From an uncultured Flavobacteriales bacterium (GTDB taxonomy: Bacteria > Bacteroidota > Bacteroidia > Flavobacteriales_D > Crocinitomicaceae): 64,000 bases of DNA. The DNA is taken from the NCBI GenBank assembly GCA_943789205.1, contig CALSTG010000001.1:1850435-1914434 (forward strand), written 5' to 3'. This document shows, piece by piece, positions 28,382 through 38,900 of the stretch (its first letter is position 1; each line of letters starts with the position of its first letter). Made by a program: the position numbers and the translations under genes. The notes below the pieces were generated by a model. That model searched no databases. It saw only the letters and a list, made by a program, of their open reading frames with translations, and was not told the DNA's origin.

Positions 28382-30343
28382 TTAGGTAACAGAGTAATCC
28401 TCAAAGTCTTCAATAACGTCCTGTTCAAAGGTATTTGTTACGGATATTGGAACATAGTCAACAGTTACATTGGTTTTATCGAGACCAAAATCTTCTGCCG
28501 GTTTTAATCCCGTACTTTTCACAAATCGATAGGCTTTTACGCATATATTTTGAAATGGCGTTAAATCGTTATCGATAGCAACTCTCGAATTAATTACCAC
28601 GAAGCGGTAATCTACCTCCTCAATACTTCCGCGAACTGCTTCAAATACACTGTCTCCGGAAAGTTCATTTTTCTCAACCATTTTCCTTTGAATTTTACGC
28701 ATCATGTATTCAATATGGTGTTCTTCCTTGAATCCGAGCTGAAGACTAACGTAATAGCATGATTTATCAATGATTTCATTAACTGAATAATGCACACCCC
28801 AGGGTTCATTTTGTATATCAAGATGAAGAAACCATACGATGCCTGCTTTCCGGGGTTTTTTGTTAAATAACGAGTGGAAAACCGTAGTATCCAATTTGTT
28901 TGGAGAATTACTTCGTGTCGGAAAAACAAGATTTGTTGCGTCAAATGGAATTTTTGGATCGTTTTTAACGGCTGAAAGAAGAGGAATCACTTTTTTCATT
29001 GATTCATACTCTGTAATACTTGTGCGCAATTCACGTGCTTTATTGTATAAGAAAAGTAGAGAAAAGAAAGTAGCAGCTAGGACAAGCGTAAACCAGCCAC
29101 CAGATACAACTTTACCTAAATTTGACATTAAGAATACGCCCTCTATTAAAATAAAAATTAAGAAGATTAAAAGATAAACCATTCTTCTTTTTGGGTACTT
29201 AACAATAAGCAAGAACCCTAAAAGAATTGACGTCATGACCATATCAATTGTAATTGCCAAGCCATAGGTATGCTCCATGGCACTTGATTTTTTAAATATG
29301 AAAATAACAAGAAGGCAACCAAACATTAAAAACCAATTGATGAATGGAATATAAATCTGTCCTTTGTGATCAGATGGGTATTTGACTTTCAAGTTGGTCC
29401 ATAATTTAAGCTTTATGGCTTCATTCATTAATGTAAATACACCTGTGATTAGCGCTTGAGATGCTATGATTGTTGCTATTGTTGCAATACCTATAGCAAA
29501 AGGCATAATGCTTTCTGGTACCATGGAATAAAATACGGTTTGACCTGATGCTAAATTAAAACCTGGGCTTAAACACAATGCCGCTTGGCCCATATAATTG
29601 GTGACCAAAAGTGTTGCAACGAAGGCCCAGCTCACACGAATATTATCTTTTCCACAATGTCCTAAATCCGAATAAAGTGCTTCTGCACCAGTTGTGCAAA
29701 GAAACACAGCCCCAAGAACCCAAAAACCACCATCTATATTTACGATGAGATTAAAGGCCCACCATGGGTTGAGAGCTCTTAATACTGTTGGGTTATCTAC
29801 AATTTGCATTGCACCTAGGTAACCAAGGAAAGAGAACCAGACGACCATTACAGGACCAAATAATCTACCAATTGCATTCGTCCCGAACTGCTGTACCGCG
29901 AATAAAATAACCACAATGGTTACAACAATAGGAATGACTTTTAAATTCGGATAAATATTGTTTAGTCCCTCTACAGCTGAGGAAATAGAGATTGCAGGAG
30001 TTATAAATCCATCGGCTATAAGCGTTGAACATCCAATCAGAGCAGGAATAATGATCCAACGAAATCTACGTTCTTTAAGCAAAGCAAAAAGTGCAAATAT
30101 TCCACCTTCACCTTTATTGTCAGCATTTAGAGCGAAATAGACATACTTAAAGGTTGCGATTAAAAGAAGGGTCCAAATCACGCACGAAAGTCCACCGAGT
30201 ATGAAGGCTTCACTAATGTTCTTACCACCTCCTGTAATAGCCTGAAATACGTAAAGAGGAGAGGTTCCTATATCTCCGAAAACAATACCGGTACTGATTA
30301 GGATACCGGCGAATGTCATTTTGCTAACATTTGAATTACTCAT
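28382..30343 (-). CDS. kup: KUP-family potassium uptake transporter
   Basis: A 653-residue membrane protein with about twelve transmembrane helices in the first 430 residues and a hydrophilic cytoplasmic C-terminus. The family signature FGDIGTSPLYVFQAI stands near the N-terminus, followed by GEGGIFALFALL and LGCVGAxxLY-like TTGAEALYSDLGH. It imports K+ with protons. It is the first gene of the reverse-strand series ending at the beta-oxidation gene and has a -7 promoter element 16 bases before its start. Confidence 0.95.
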   Translation of the reverse strand: MSNSNVSKMTFAGILISTGIVFGDIGTSPLYVFQAITGGGKNISEAFILGGLSCVIWTLLLIATFKYVYFALNADNKGEGGIFALFALLKERRFRWIIIPALIGCSTLIADGFITPAISISSAVEGLNNIYPNLKVIPIVVTIVVILFAVQQFGTNAIGRLFGPVMVVWFSFLGYLGAMQIVDNPTVLRALNPWWAFNLIVNIDGGFWVLGAVFLCTTGAEALYSDLGHCGKDNIRVSWAFVATLLVTNYMGQAALCLSPGFNLASGQTVFYSMVPESIMPFAIGIATIATIIASQALITGVFTLMNEAIKLKLWTNLKVKYPSDHKGQIYIPFINWFLMFGCLLVIFIFKKSSAMEHTYGLAITIDMVMTSILLGFLLIVKYPKRRMVYLLIFLIFILIEGVFLMSNLGKVVSGGWFTLVLAATFFSLLFLYNKARELRTSITEYESMKKVIPLLSAVKNDPKIPFDATNLVFPTRSNSPNKLDTTVFHSLFNKKPRKAGIVWFLHLDIQNEPWGVHYSVNEIIDKSCYYVSLQLGFKEEHHIEYMMRKIQRKMVEKNELSGDSVFEAVRGSIEEVDYRFVVINSRVAIDNDLTPFQNICVKAYRFVKSTGLKPAEDFGLDKTNVTVDYVPISVTNTFEQDVIEDFEDYSVT

Positions 30344-30359
30344 GCGCTCTTGTTACAAA

Positions 30360-30367
30360 CAAATGTA
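30360..30367 (-). promoter_or_regulatory. -7 element upstream of kup
   Basis: TACATTTG on the reverse strand matches TAnnTTTG, ending 16 bases before the kup ATG. No clear -33 element. Confidence 0.4.
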
Positions 30368-30400
30368 TATGAAATTTTTAAGATGTTTACTTTAATTCTA

Positions 30401-30433
30401 TTGATTTCTGAAATGAAAAATAGTCTATATTTG
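30401..30433 (+). promoter_or_regulatory. Promoter of tRNA-Leu
   Basis: TATATTTG (30426-30433) is a perfect -7 element 10 bases before the tRNA. A TTG at 30401-30403 is a weak -33 candidate at 22-base spacing. Confidence 0.55.
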
Positions 30434-30443
30434 CAAAGAAAAT

Positions 30444-30525
30444 GCCCACGTGGTGAAATTGGTAGACACGCCATCTTGAGGGGGTGGTGCCGTAAGGTGT
30501 GCTGGTTCGAATCCAGTCGTGGGCA
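30444..30525 (+). tRNA. tRNA-Leu (GAG)
   Basis: An 82-nt class II tRNA: acceptor GCCCACG paired with CGTGGGC, discriminator A, anticodon arm CCATC-TTGAGGG-GGTGG giving GAG, a long variable arm (about TGCCGTAAGGTGTG) and T-arm GGTTCGAATCC. The 3' CCA is not encoded. Confidence 0.95.
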
Positions 30526-30603
30526 CATTTTTTTTAAGAAGTTTTTCTTCTAAAAAGCTAAAACAAAAACTCGATAAATTATTTTAAATAAAAACATAAA
30601 TAA

Positions 30604-31440
30604 ATGAATTACAGATATTTAATAATATTTACATTATTCTTTACTTTAATTATAAATTCTTGTTCATCAGACCTTCCTTTAGATGTTGTGATAACAGAAG
30701 AAGCTGATACGGATTACAAAAAACAAGGTGAAGATTTCATGAAGCTTAACAAGAAAAAGTCCCGTGTAGTCACTACATCAAGTGGACTGCAATATGAAGT
30801 GTTGAATAAAACCGAAGGTCCAAAGCCAGGTCCTACAACGAAAGTAAAAGTGCACTATCATGGTACGACTCCTGATGGTGACGTTTTTGATAGCTCAGTT
30901 GATAGAAACCAACCTTCGGAATTTGGATTGAATCAAGTAATTAGAGGATGGACGGAAGGACTTCAATTGATGTCTGAAGGTTCCAAATATAGATTTTATA
31001 TACCACAAGAATTGGCCTATGGAGCTAACGGAAAACCAGGTTCAATCATTAAGCCATTTATGCCTTTAGTTTTTGATGTTGAACTTTTACAAATACTAGA
31101 TGGAACTGAGAAAGCCAAAGAAATCACAAGTCTTAAATTTAATAAAGTAAAACATGATTTTGGAAAAATAAAAGAAGATACGGACAACAAAACAGTATTC
31201 AGAGTCACCAATACCGGAAAATCTCCTCTGGTAATTAATGATGTAAAGGCAAGCTGCGGTTGCACAACGCCTTCAAAACCAACAGAACCTATAGCTCCGG
31301 GTAAAAGTGATAAGATCGAAGTTGTTTTCCATCCAAAGGTGGGACAACTGAACAAGCAAAGTAAATCCATTCGCGTAATGGCAAATACAGAACCTAAAGA
31401 ACACGTGTTAAACATTTCTGCGTTTGTAGAAAAGAAATAA
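30604..31440 (+). CDS. Lipoprotein fusing an FKBP isomerase to DUF1573
   Basis: A 278-residue lipoprotein (signal ending INSC, Cys20). Residues about 55-165 are an FKBP domain (VKVHYHGTTPDGDVFDSS, FGLNQVIRGWTEGLQ, LAYGA), very like the Mip-like isomerase at 16504. Residues about 178-276 are a DUF1573 domain: HDFGKIKED, FRVTNTGKSPLVI, the CGC motif in KASCGCTTP and a final immunoglobulin-like strand. DUF1573 is an abundant Bacteroidota export domain of unknown role. The fusion suggests a surface or periplasmic folding factor. It follows tRNA-Leu and abuts the convergent MFS gene. Confidence 0.88.
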   Translation: MNYRYLIIFTLFFTLIINSCSSDLPLDVVITEEADTDYKKQGEDFMKLNKKKSRVVTTSSGLQYEVLNKTEGPKPGPTTKVKVHYHGTTPDGDVFDSSVDRNQPSEFGLNQVIRGWTEGLQLMSEGSKYRFYIPQELAYGANGKPGSIIKPFMPLVFDVELLQILDGTEKAKEITSLKFNKVKHDFGKIKEDTDNKTVFRVTNTGKSPLVINDVKASCGCTTPSKPTEPIAPGKSDKIEVVFHPKVGQLNKQSKSIRVMANTEPKEHVLNISAFVEKK

Positions 31441-32736
31441 TCATTCGATTTCGAAGTAATCCAGATCTTTTCCAAAAGTTTCGTTCAGTTGGCTAAGACT
31501 ATAGAATGCAAGTAAAATAAATACAAGACCGACGCAATACGCAGACCAGGCGTCTCCTATATTAAGGGTAGTTAAGAATCCAAAACTGAGCATAATAAGG
31601 TTGACAGAACCTCTAACAAAATTGGGTATTGTATTGGCTGTGGTGGACCTAATATTTGTTCCGAATTGCTCTGCGGCAATAGAAACAAAAAGTGCCCAAT
31701 AGCCTGTTGCAGTCCCCAACAAGAAACACATCAAATAATACAAATCTTTTGAAGCCCCTTCCATAAAGAATAGGAAAGAAGTGACTAAAACAAGTGTAAA
31801 ACCTAAATAGAGTCCAACAACTTTTTTTCTACTTTTAAGCCACTGGCTCAGCGCTCCAGAAATAAGGTCGCCTACTGAAAGTCCAATATACGTATACATA
31901 ACAGCCTGTCCATTTTCAATATCAAAAATACCCATCATCGGCGCAAAGTTGTCTTTAGAGTTCATCACTAATAGACCTACGACATACCATATTGGTATCC
32001 CGATAATGATACAGTGCAGGTACTTTATAAAGTTCTTTTTGTTGTAAAATAATATTTTAAGATTGCCTTTTTTGACCTCTTCATCCTGATTCATCGTTTG
32101 AAAAAAAGAGGATTCAATTGTACCAACACGAAGTAAAAGAAGTAAAAGACCAAGGCATCCACCAACGATGTAGGTCACCTGCCAATTCGCTAATTGCGCT
32201 CCTGAAATGTTGTATATTAACTCACCAATTACCGCGCCTTCAGAACCGACAAGCGATGCCACAACGGCTCCAAGCGCACCAAAGGTTACAATAATCATGG
32301 TACCATATCCTCGTTTTTCTTTTGACATGGTTTCAGACACTAATGTGATTCCAGCTCCCAATTCACCAGCTAGTCCAATCCCTGCAATAACGCGAACGAT
32401 AGCGTAAGTGGTTACATCCGTCACAAATGCGTTTATTAAGTTTGCTATCGAGTATAAAAGAATCGATCCGAACAAGACTTTTATTCTTCCTTTTTTATCG
32501 CCCAAAACGCCCCATAGTATGCCACCTATCAGCATTCCAAGCATTTGCATATTGAATAGAAATTTTCCTGTAGATGCTTGCGCATCAATTGATTGGCCAT
32601 TCATTATTATACTTAAGCTTTCAGCTTTTACAACACCGAATAATACAAGATCATAAATATCTACAAAGTACCCTAAGGCAGCAACGGTAATCAGCAGAGC
32701 AACCTTTTTTGAATGGTTTATTTTGAGCTTAGACAT
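31441..32736 (-). CDS. MFS transporter
   Basis: A 431-residue membrane protein with about twelve helices. The motif between helices 2 and 3 is GVLGDKKGRIKVL and helix 4 carries RVIAGIGLAGELGAG, typical of the metabolite:H+ symporter/SV2-type branch of the major facilitator superfamily. The substrate is unknown. It ends where the FKBP-DUF1573 gene ends and is divergent from upp. Confidence 0.88.
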   Translation of the reverse strand: MSKLKINHSKKVALLITVAALGYFVDIYDLVLFGVVKAESLSIIMNGQSIDAQASTGKFLFNMQMLGMLIGGILWGVLGDKKGRIKVLFGSILLYSIANLINAFVTDVTTYAIVRVIAGIGLAGELGAGITLVSETMSKEKRGYGTMIIVTFGALGAVVASLVGSEGAVIGELIYNISGAQLANWQVTYIVGGCLGLLLLLLRVGTIESSFFQTMNQDEEVKKGNLKILFYNKKNFIKYLHCIIIGIPIWYVVGLLVMNSKDNFAPMMGIFDIENGQAVMYTYIGLSVGDLISGALSQWLKSRKKVVGLYLGFTLVLVTSFLFFMEGASKDLYYLMCFLLGTATGYWALFVSIAAEQFGTNIRSTTANTIPNFVRGSVNLIMLSFGFLTTLNIGDAWSAYCVGLVFILLAFYSLSQLNETFGKDLDYFEIE

Positions 32737-32832
32737 ATGCGAATGTATTATTTTTTTTCACAATTTATTGTTTTGTTTTGTCCTGCATATCTTTTTTTTC
32801 TGCTTAACTTTAAGTGAATAAAAATTAACTTG

Positions 32833-33480
32833 ATGCGGTATAACCTTTCTGATGTATCTTCAATTGCAAATCATTACATTTCTGAAATACGTGATATAGA
32901 AATTCAGAAGGACCCAATGCGATTTCGATCAAATCTAGAGCGGATTGCTTCGATATTAGGATATGAAGCCTCAAAAAATATGTCCTACATAACTCACGAA
33001 GTAGAGACCCCTTTGGGTAGTTCTAAAGAAAAGAGACTTGCTGAAGATCCAGTACTTATAACAATACTAAGAGCGGGATTGGCAATGCATAATGGTTTGA
33101 TGAAGACCTTTGATCGTTGTGAAAGTGCATTTGTTTCAGCATACCGGTCTCACACGAGTGAAGAAAATTTCACAATAGAGGTTGAGTATTTGGCAGCGCC
33201 AAATTTAGATGATAGAATTTGGTTAATCTCAGATCCCATGCTTGCAACGGGTAATTCTATGGTTGAAGTGTATAATGCCCTTTTAAAATTTGGAAAGCCG
33301 AAGAAGGTTATTGTCGTAGTTGCAATAGCAACCCCTCAGGCTTTAAGTTTAGTAGAGCGTTCATTGCCTGCGGATACGGATATCTGGACAGGGGCCATTG
33401 ATCCTGAATTAACTTCAGAATCTTATATTGTACCCGGACTTGGTGATGCGGGTGATTTAGCCTTTGGTGTAAAAGTTTAG
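32833..33480 (+). CDS. upp: Uracil phosphoribosyltransferase
   Basis: About 215 residues. The PRPP-binding loop is LISDPMLATGNSM, and the uracil-binding C-terminus is GLGDAGDLAFG. It converts uracil and PRPP to UMP in pyrimidine salvage. The ATG at 32833 is preferred over the adjoining TTG. It is followed after 2 bases by a membrane protein gene and then yjjG, suggesting a small pyrimidine-related operon. Confidence 0.94.
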   Translation: MRYNLSDVSSIANHYISEIRDIEIQKDPMRFRSNLERIASILGYEASKNMSYITHEVETPLGSSKEKRLAEDPVLITILRAGLAMHNGLMKTFDRCESAFVSAYRSHTSEENFTIEVEYLAAPNLDDRIWLISDPMLATGNSMVEVYNALLKFGKPKKVIVVVAIATPQALSLVERSLPADTDIWTGAIDPELTSESYIVPGLGDAGDLAFGVKV

Positions 33481-33482
33481 TC

Positions 33483-33944
33483 ATGAATTGGACAGGATAT
33501 TTAACATTAGCCACATTGGCTACCATAAAATTTATGTTTTCGGCTATTCCAGGACCTGCATTAGGATTGAATTATGCTGAAACGGTAATTTCAATTTTTA
33601 TTGGAGCTGTTATTAGTGCGGCTTTTTTCTTTTTTTCTGCGGAGTACTTTATGCAAAGGGCACAAAACAAACGCATAAAGCTATTGCAAGAAGCACTTAA
33701 TAAAGGCGAGACGATAGCTCAAAAACGGGTGTTTTCAAGAATGAATAAAGGCGTCGTACGGTTGAAACTTCGTTTTGGTAAAATTGGTATTTGCTTTTGG
33801 GCTCCCTTTCTACTCTCCGTTCCAATAGGTTCTATTATAGTAGCTAAGTTCTATGGCAAGTATTCTTTTACTTTTCTTTATGTAATCATAGGAATGCTAA
33901 TAAATTCACTTATCACTTCATTCATTGTTTATGTCTTTGTCTAA
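33483..33944 (+). CDS. Small membrane protein of unknown function
   Basis: A 153-residue protein with three or four hydrophobic helices (about 5-20, 30-50, 100-118, 128-152) and a basic cytoplasmic loop of about 45 residues (QRAQNKRIKLLQEAL onward). It has weak similarity in layout to small multidrug-export-type proteins but I do not recognise it securely. Its end overlaps yjjG and it begins 2 bases after upp, so it may serve pyrimidine salvage, for example in uptake; that is inference from position only. Confidence 0.7.
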   Translation: MNWTGYLTLATLATIKFMFSAIPGPALGLNYAETVISIFIGAVISAAFFFFSAEYFMQRAQNKRIKLLQEALNKGETIAQKRVFSRMNKGVVRLKLRFGKIGICFWAPFLLSVPIGSIIVAKFYGKYSFTFLYVIIGMLINSLITSFIVYVFV

Positions 33945-34650
33945 TAAACATGTATTCTTTGATCTTGACAGAACACTTTGGGATTTTGATGAAAATTCAA
34001 AAGTCGCACTTTTAAAGATTTTTGAGGATTTAGATTTGGCCTCATTTTTTGGGACTTTTGATAGGTTTTATAATGCCTATGTTGCTCAAAATGCCCGACT
34101 TTGGTCTTTGTACGGCGATGGGAAGCTTTCGAAGGAGGTATTGCGTTACGAGCGTTTCAATGCGACACTCAAACAATTTAAGCATGATGATTTAATTTTG
34201 GCGAAGAAAATGGGTGAAATGTATGTGTCAATATCCCCTTTTCAAAAGCAATTATTTCCTGGCGCCATTGCATGTTTAACAACATTAAAATCTATAGGTT
34301 TTGGATTGCACATCATTACAAATGGGTTTGAAGAAGTTCAATACATAAAACTTAAGAATTGTGGATTGGATGTCTTCTTTGATATCGTGGTATGTTCAGA
34401 GGCAGTTGGTAAAAACAAACCATCTCGAGCGATATTTCAATTTGCATTAAAAGAGGTTGGTTGTAAACCTTCTGACGCTATTATGATCGGTGATGATTAC
34501 AGAGCAGATATTTCTGGTGCATTAAATTCAGGTATAAAAGCAATTCATTTTGACCCACATGGACTTTCTAAAGAGAACTATGCTCACACCTGTAAAAGTC
34601 TAGAAGAGCTGCCTGAAATGGTTACCAAACAACTATTGGCGTCAAATTAA
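33931..34650 (+). CDS. yjjG: YjjG-family pyrimidine nucleotidase (HAD)
   Basis: About 239 residues from the ATG at 33931 (a TTG at 33925 is also in frame). The HAD motifs are FFDLDRTLWDFD (nucleophile Asp), ITNGF (motif II), KPSRAIF (motif III Lys) and MIGDDYRADISGA (motif IV). The family removes phosphate from non-canonical pyrimidine nucleotides such as 5-fluoro-UMP and dUMP. Its neighbour upp makes UMP, so the pair may balance or clean the UMP pool. It overlaps the upstream gene by 14 bases. Confidence 0.88.
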   Translation: MSLSNKHVFFDLDRTLWDFDENSKVALLKIFEDLDLASFFGTFDRFYNAYVAQNARLWSLYGDGKLSKEVLRYERFNATLKQFKHDDLILAKKMGEMYVSISPFQKQLFPGAIACLTTLKSIGFGLHIITNGFEEVQYIKLKNCGLDVFFDIVVCSEAVGKNKPSRAIFQFALKEVGCKPSDAIMIGDDYRADISGALNSGIKAIHFDPHGLSKENYAHTCKSLEELPEMVTKQLLASN

Positions 34651-34653
34651 AAT

Positions 34654-35424
34654 CTACCTATTGAGCTCTTGTCTCATTTTTTCATAAAGAATGATTCCGG
34701 TTGCTACACCAACATTTAAAGAAGCAATGTTTCCAAGCATCGGAATGTTAGTTCTCAAATCTGCCATATTAATTAAGTCCGATGTAATCCCATTTTCCTC
34801 AGAACCCATAACAATAGCCATTGCACCTCTTAAGTTAACATCTTGCAAAGGCATCGATGACTTCTCGGTACAAGCAACGATTCTATACCCTGATTGTTGT
34901 ATATAGAAGAGGCTATTTTTTAAATCTTCTGTTTTGCAAACAGGAATTCTGCTCAGTGCACCCGAAGAAGTACGAACTGCATCTGCAGTGACCAAAGCAG
35001 AACCTTTTGACGGGATAAGGATGGCGTCTACACCTTGGCATTCCGCTGAACGTGCAATAGCACCAAAATTTCGTACATCTGTAATTCTATCCAATGCTAG
35101 AATACAAGGTTTCTTCTCTTCCTCAACCCATTGATCAACGAGTGTTTCAATGTTTTGGTAAGCTATTGGTGTAACAAAGGCTACGACCCCCTGGTGATTT
35201 CCAGATGTCAGTGTATTTAATTTTTGTATTGGAACATATTGTATGTAGTAGTCTTTATCAGCAAGGACGTCTTTTAGTTCTCTAAAATGTTCTTTGTCGA
35301 TACCCCGTTGAATCATGATTTTGTTCAACTCTTGCTCTGATTTTATTGCCTCAATCACAGGGTGAATACCGAATATGATATCTTTTTTTTCTTTTCTCTG
35401 ATACTGTTCCTTTCTCTGTTCCAT
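34654..35424 (-). CDS. rlmB: 23S rRNA 2'-O-methyltransferase (RlmB-type SpoU)
   Basis: A 256-residue SPOUT methyltransferase. After a short substrate-binding N-terminal domain (FGIHPVIEAI) come the three SpoU motifs: DRITDVRNFGAIARSAE, VMGSEENGI and IPMLGNIASLNVGVATGI. It uses S-adenosylmethionine, probably on G2251 of 23S rRNA. It converges on yjjG and lies directly downstream of the OsmC gene with no gap. Confidence 0.93.
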   Translation of the reverse strand: MEQRKEQYQRKEKKDIIFGIHPVIEAIKSEQELNKIMIQRGIDKEHFRELKDVLADKDYYIQYVPIQKLNTLTSGNHQGVVAFVTPIAYQNIETLVDQWVEEEKKPCILALDRITDVRNFGAIARSAECQGVDAILIPSKGSALVTADAVRTSSGALSRIPVCKTEDLKNSLFYIQQSGYRIVACTEKSSMPLQDVNLRGAMAIVMGSEENGITSDLINMADLRTNIPMLGNIASLNVGVATGIILYEKMRQELNR

Positions 35425-35826
35425 TTAATGAAATTTATAATCAACTGTTACTTGATTTTCTAATGTAATTCCGACGGGACAAGATTTTGCAGCGGTTATT
35501 ATTTCCTTTCTTGTCTCTTCGCTCCAATTGTTTTTCGATATTTCGAAAATTAGATTGATTTTTGCAATCCTTCTTGGGTTTGATCCCATTATTTTTTCAA
35601 CTTTTGCTTCACAATGTGAAAATTCAACATTGTTTTTGCTACAATGTATACCAATAATAGTCATCACGCATGAAGCGAGGGAAGTAGCAACAAGATCTGT
35701 GGGTGAAAATGCTTGCCCTTTACCATTATTGTCTACTGGAGCATCTGTAATGATTGTGTCTTGCGACTTAAGGTGTTTCGCAGCAGTCCTTAAATTTCCT
35801 AGGTAACTAACTTCTGAGATTAGCAT
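35425..35826 (-). CDS. OsmC-family peroxiredoxin-like protein
   Basis: A 133-residue protein with both catalytic cysteines of the OsmC/Ohr fold in place: SLASCVMTI and AAKSCPVGITL. The family reduces organic hydroperoxides through these thiols. It is cytoplasmic and shares a transcript with rlmB, whose start abuts its stop. Confidence 0.92.
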   Translation of the reverse strand: MLISEVSYLGNLRTAAKHLKSQDTIITDAPVDNNGKGQAFSPTDLVATSLASCVMTIIGIHCSKNNVEFSHCEAKVEKIMGSNPRRIAKINLIFEISKNNWSEETRKEIITAAKSCPVGITLENQVTVDYKFH

Positions 35827-35934
35827 ATGTTTTTTTTATGTCACGAAGGTACTACATTTCTTCTCAAGCCGACTTTCTGTAATTAAAAACAAATTCGTAT
35901 TCTTTGTTTATCTTTAATGCTCTAAATTAAGCTT

Positions 35935-38900
35935 ATGTCTAAATTTTTTATTTCGTTCTTTTTTATTACTGCTTCATTAATTGCATATGCTCAATATGAG
36001 CGTAAATATGCAACTGACAATAATTCGCCAAATTGGGTCGTATTAATGTATCAGGATGGGAGTGATCCTCAAGAGGTAATTGATGCCTACGATGCCTATT
36101 TTAAAATTAATGAATTGAAAAAAAATGAGCATACCCAATACTACAAACGATGGCGAAGATCGTTTAGCCGTCAACTTTCTTTTTCTAACTCTTCAAAGTC
36201 AGATCTGGATTATATAAAACGTTCTCTTTCCAATAAATTGACTAAAGATGTTGATTCAGAATGGACCTGTATTGGACCCTATGATTTTGACAAAGAAGCA
36301 GCAAGTCGAAGTTATGCACCCGGAGCTGCTCATGTCTATACAGTAGAACGCTCTGTAAGTAATCCCAGTATCATGTTTGCAGGATCAGCAACTGCAGGTT
36401 TGTGGAAGTCAGTAAATGCAGGATTAAATTGGTCGCTTATGACCAGAGATTATGTTTTGAATAGGATTTTTGCACTAGAAATTGACCATTCCAATCCAGA
36501 TATTGTTTACTTCGAAAGCAATGGAAAGCTATATAAAACTATAGACGGCGGATTAACATGGGCAGAAACTGGTGATATGTCTTTTCAATCAGAATCTCAT
36601 AACGTGAAGGATATTGTGATGCATCCAAGTATTTCTACAGAGCTTTATTTAAGCTCAAATAAAGGTTTTTTTAAATCTACAGATTCGGGAGAAAATTGGA
36701 TTGAAATTATGGATGGAGCGTTTCAAGAAATTGAATTACACCCTGTAAATCCCTCTATCATATACACGATTAAAGTTGTAGATAACCGTACGGAATTTTA
36801 TAAATCTACAAATGGAGGAAACACTTTTGATATCCAAACTAATGGCTGGCCAAATCCAACTGGTACAGACGACCATCAGGAGCGTGTTGAAATTGCCGTA
36901 ACTCCTGCCGATCCGAGTTTGATTTATGCCAATGCGACAGGTTCTGCAAATGGAGGAAGTGGGACGTATGGTATTTATTTATCACAAGATGAAGGTGCAT
37001 CTTGGACTTTTCAATGTTGTGGAAGTCAGCCCGGAGGCGAGCCATCACCAACAAATATTAACATGATGGGATGGGATAAAAATGGACAAGACAATGGTGG
37101 TCAATATTATTATGATGTTGGTTTGGCAGTTGACCCTGTAAATCCAAATAAATTACATTTAGGCGGTGTCAACCACTGGATTTCAGAGGACGCTGGAGTA
37201 ACATGGGTTTGTCCAGCAAAATGGTCTGAGCCAGGCGAGTTGGGCTATGTACATGCCGACATTCATGATATTCGATTTTTTGGTACCGAATTATGGATTG
37301 CATGTGATGGGGGTATTTTTATGTCAACTGATGGTGGAACTACTATAAATAAGTCCCAAGTTGGCATTGAAGGAACAGATTTCTGGGGATTTGGTGCTAG
37401 CCCTCAGTCTGACGTTATGTTGGGTGGAGCATACCACAATGGAACTTTATTAAAAGATAACAATACCTACATCAATGATTGGATCTGTACCGGAGGTGGA
37501 GATGGTGTACGTGGCTTCGTGAATTTTGGAGATGACAGAATTGCCTACGATGACTATGAGGGAAGAATTCTATCCGGTGATCGAACGCAAAATATCAATG
37601 GATTTCAATTTGATTCATTACCAAATGCATCATATATATTTGGTGAGTCTTCTTCATTAGAATGGGATCCAAGGAACAACCAACACATCTATCTCGGAAG
37701 AGGATTAAACCTACTCAAGACTGAGGATAATGGTATAACCTTTGATATCGTTCACACTTTTGATGCTCGCGTTATGAGTATCGAGATTTCAAGAGCAAAT
37801 CTAGATTACATATACGTTACAACCTATGAAAGTTGGTGGGGTGATAAGAAAATTTGGCGCACCAATAATGGAGGGACGACTTGGACCGAAATTACACCGC
37901 CCTCAGTGTTGTTAAATGGTGAGCTTTGGGTTCCTTATGATATAGCTGTCAGTGCTGCAGATGAAAATATTATTTGGGCGGCGAGAACTTCTCAATACGG
38001 AAATACCAATTTGGATGACCGAATGATTTTTAAATCAACAAATGGAGGCGTGACATGGGGTAATTATACAAGTTCCACATTAAATGGAGAGGTTATTACA
38101 AATATTGAGCATCAAAAAGGAACAAATGGTGGTGTTTACATAGGAACGAGACGTGCTGTTTATTATCGAAACAATGCCATGTCAGAATGGGCCTTATTTA
38201 ATAATAAACTTCCATTAAGTACGACTTCAACAAAATTAGTCATCAAGTATAAAGATGGATTATTGCGCAACGCGACTAATAGGAGTGTATATGAAGTTGA
38301 TTTATATGAGCCTTCAGAGCCTATGGCTCAAATAGCTGCGAATAAGTTTAAAGTTTCGTGCTTGGATAACCAAGTTCAATTTATTGATCATTCTGTTTTA
38401 TCATCGAATAATCCTTCTTGGTCTTGGAGCTTTCCGGGTGGATTGCCTGCTAATTCAAACGATCAAAATCCAGTAGTTACTTATTCAGAACCAGGACTTT
38501 ATGCTGTTTCATTAACCGTTTCTGATGATTATGGCACAAGCAGTCAGACCTATGAAATGTTTATTGAATACCAAGAAACTTTAGCGCCTCTTGATGTAGT
38601 TGAAGATTTTGAAGATGGAATAACGGATTTTTGGACTCAATATAATGCTAATAATTCTTTTGGATGGACGCCATTCTTTACTGAACATGGGCCTGATTGT
38701 ATGGCAACCAACTGTTTAATTGTAGATCATTTCTCCATAAATCAATCTGGAGATGAGGCTGAATTAATTACACCAAAAATTGATTTGACTAGCGCGGTTA
38801 GTGCGATGTTGGAATTTGATTATGCATACACGAAGTGGGGTGGTTCCTATGAAGATGGCTTCAGAATCGATATTAGTTCAGATTGCTGGAATACCTATGA

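Noticed and set aside
30350-30553. 67-residue open frame on the + strand over tRNA-Leu
   Set aside because: It runs straight through the tRNA gene and its promoter; the RNA gene explains the sequence.
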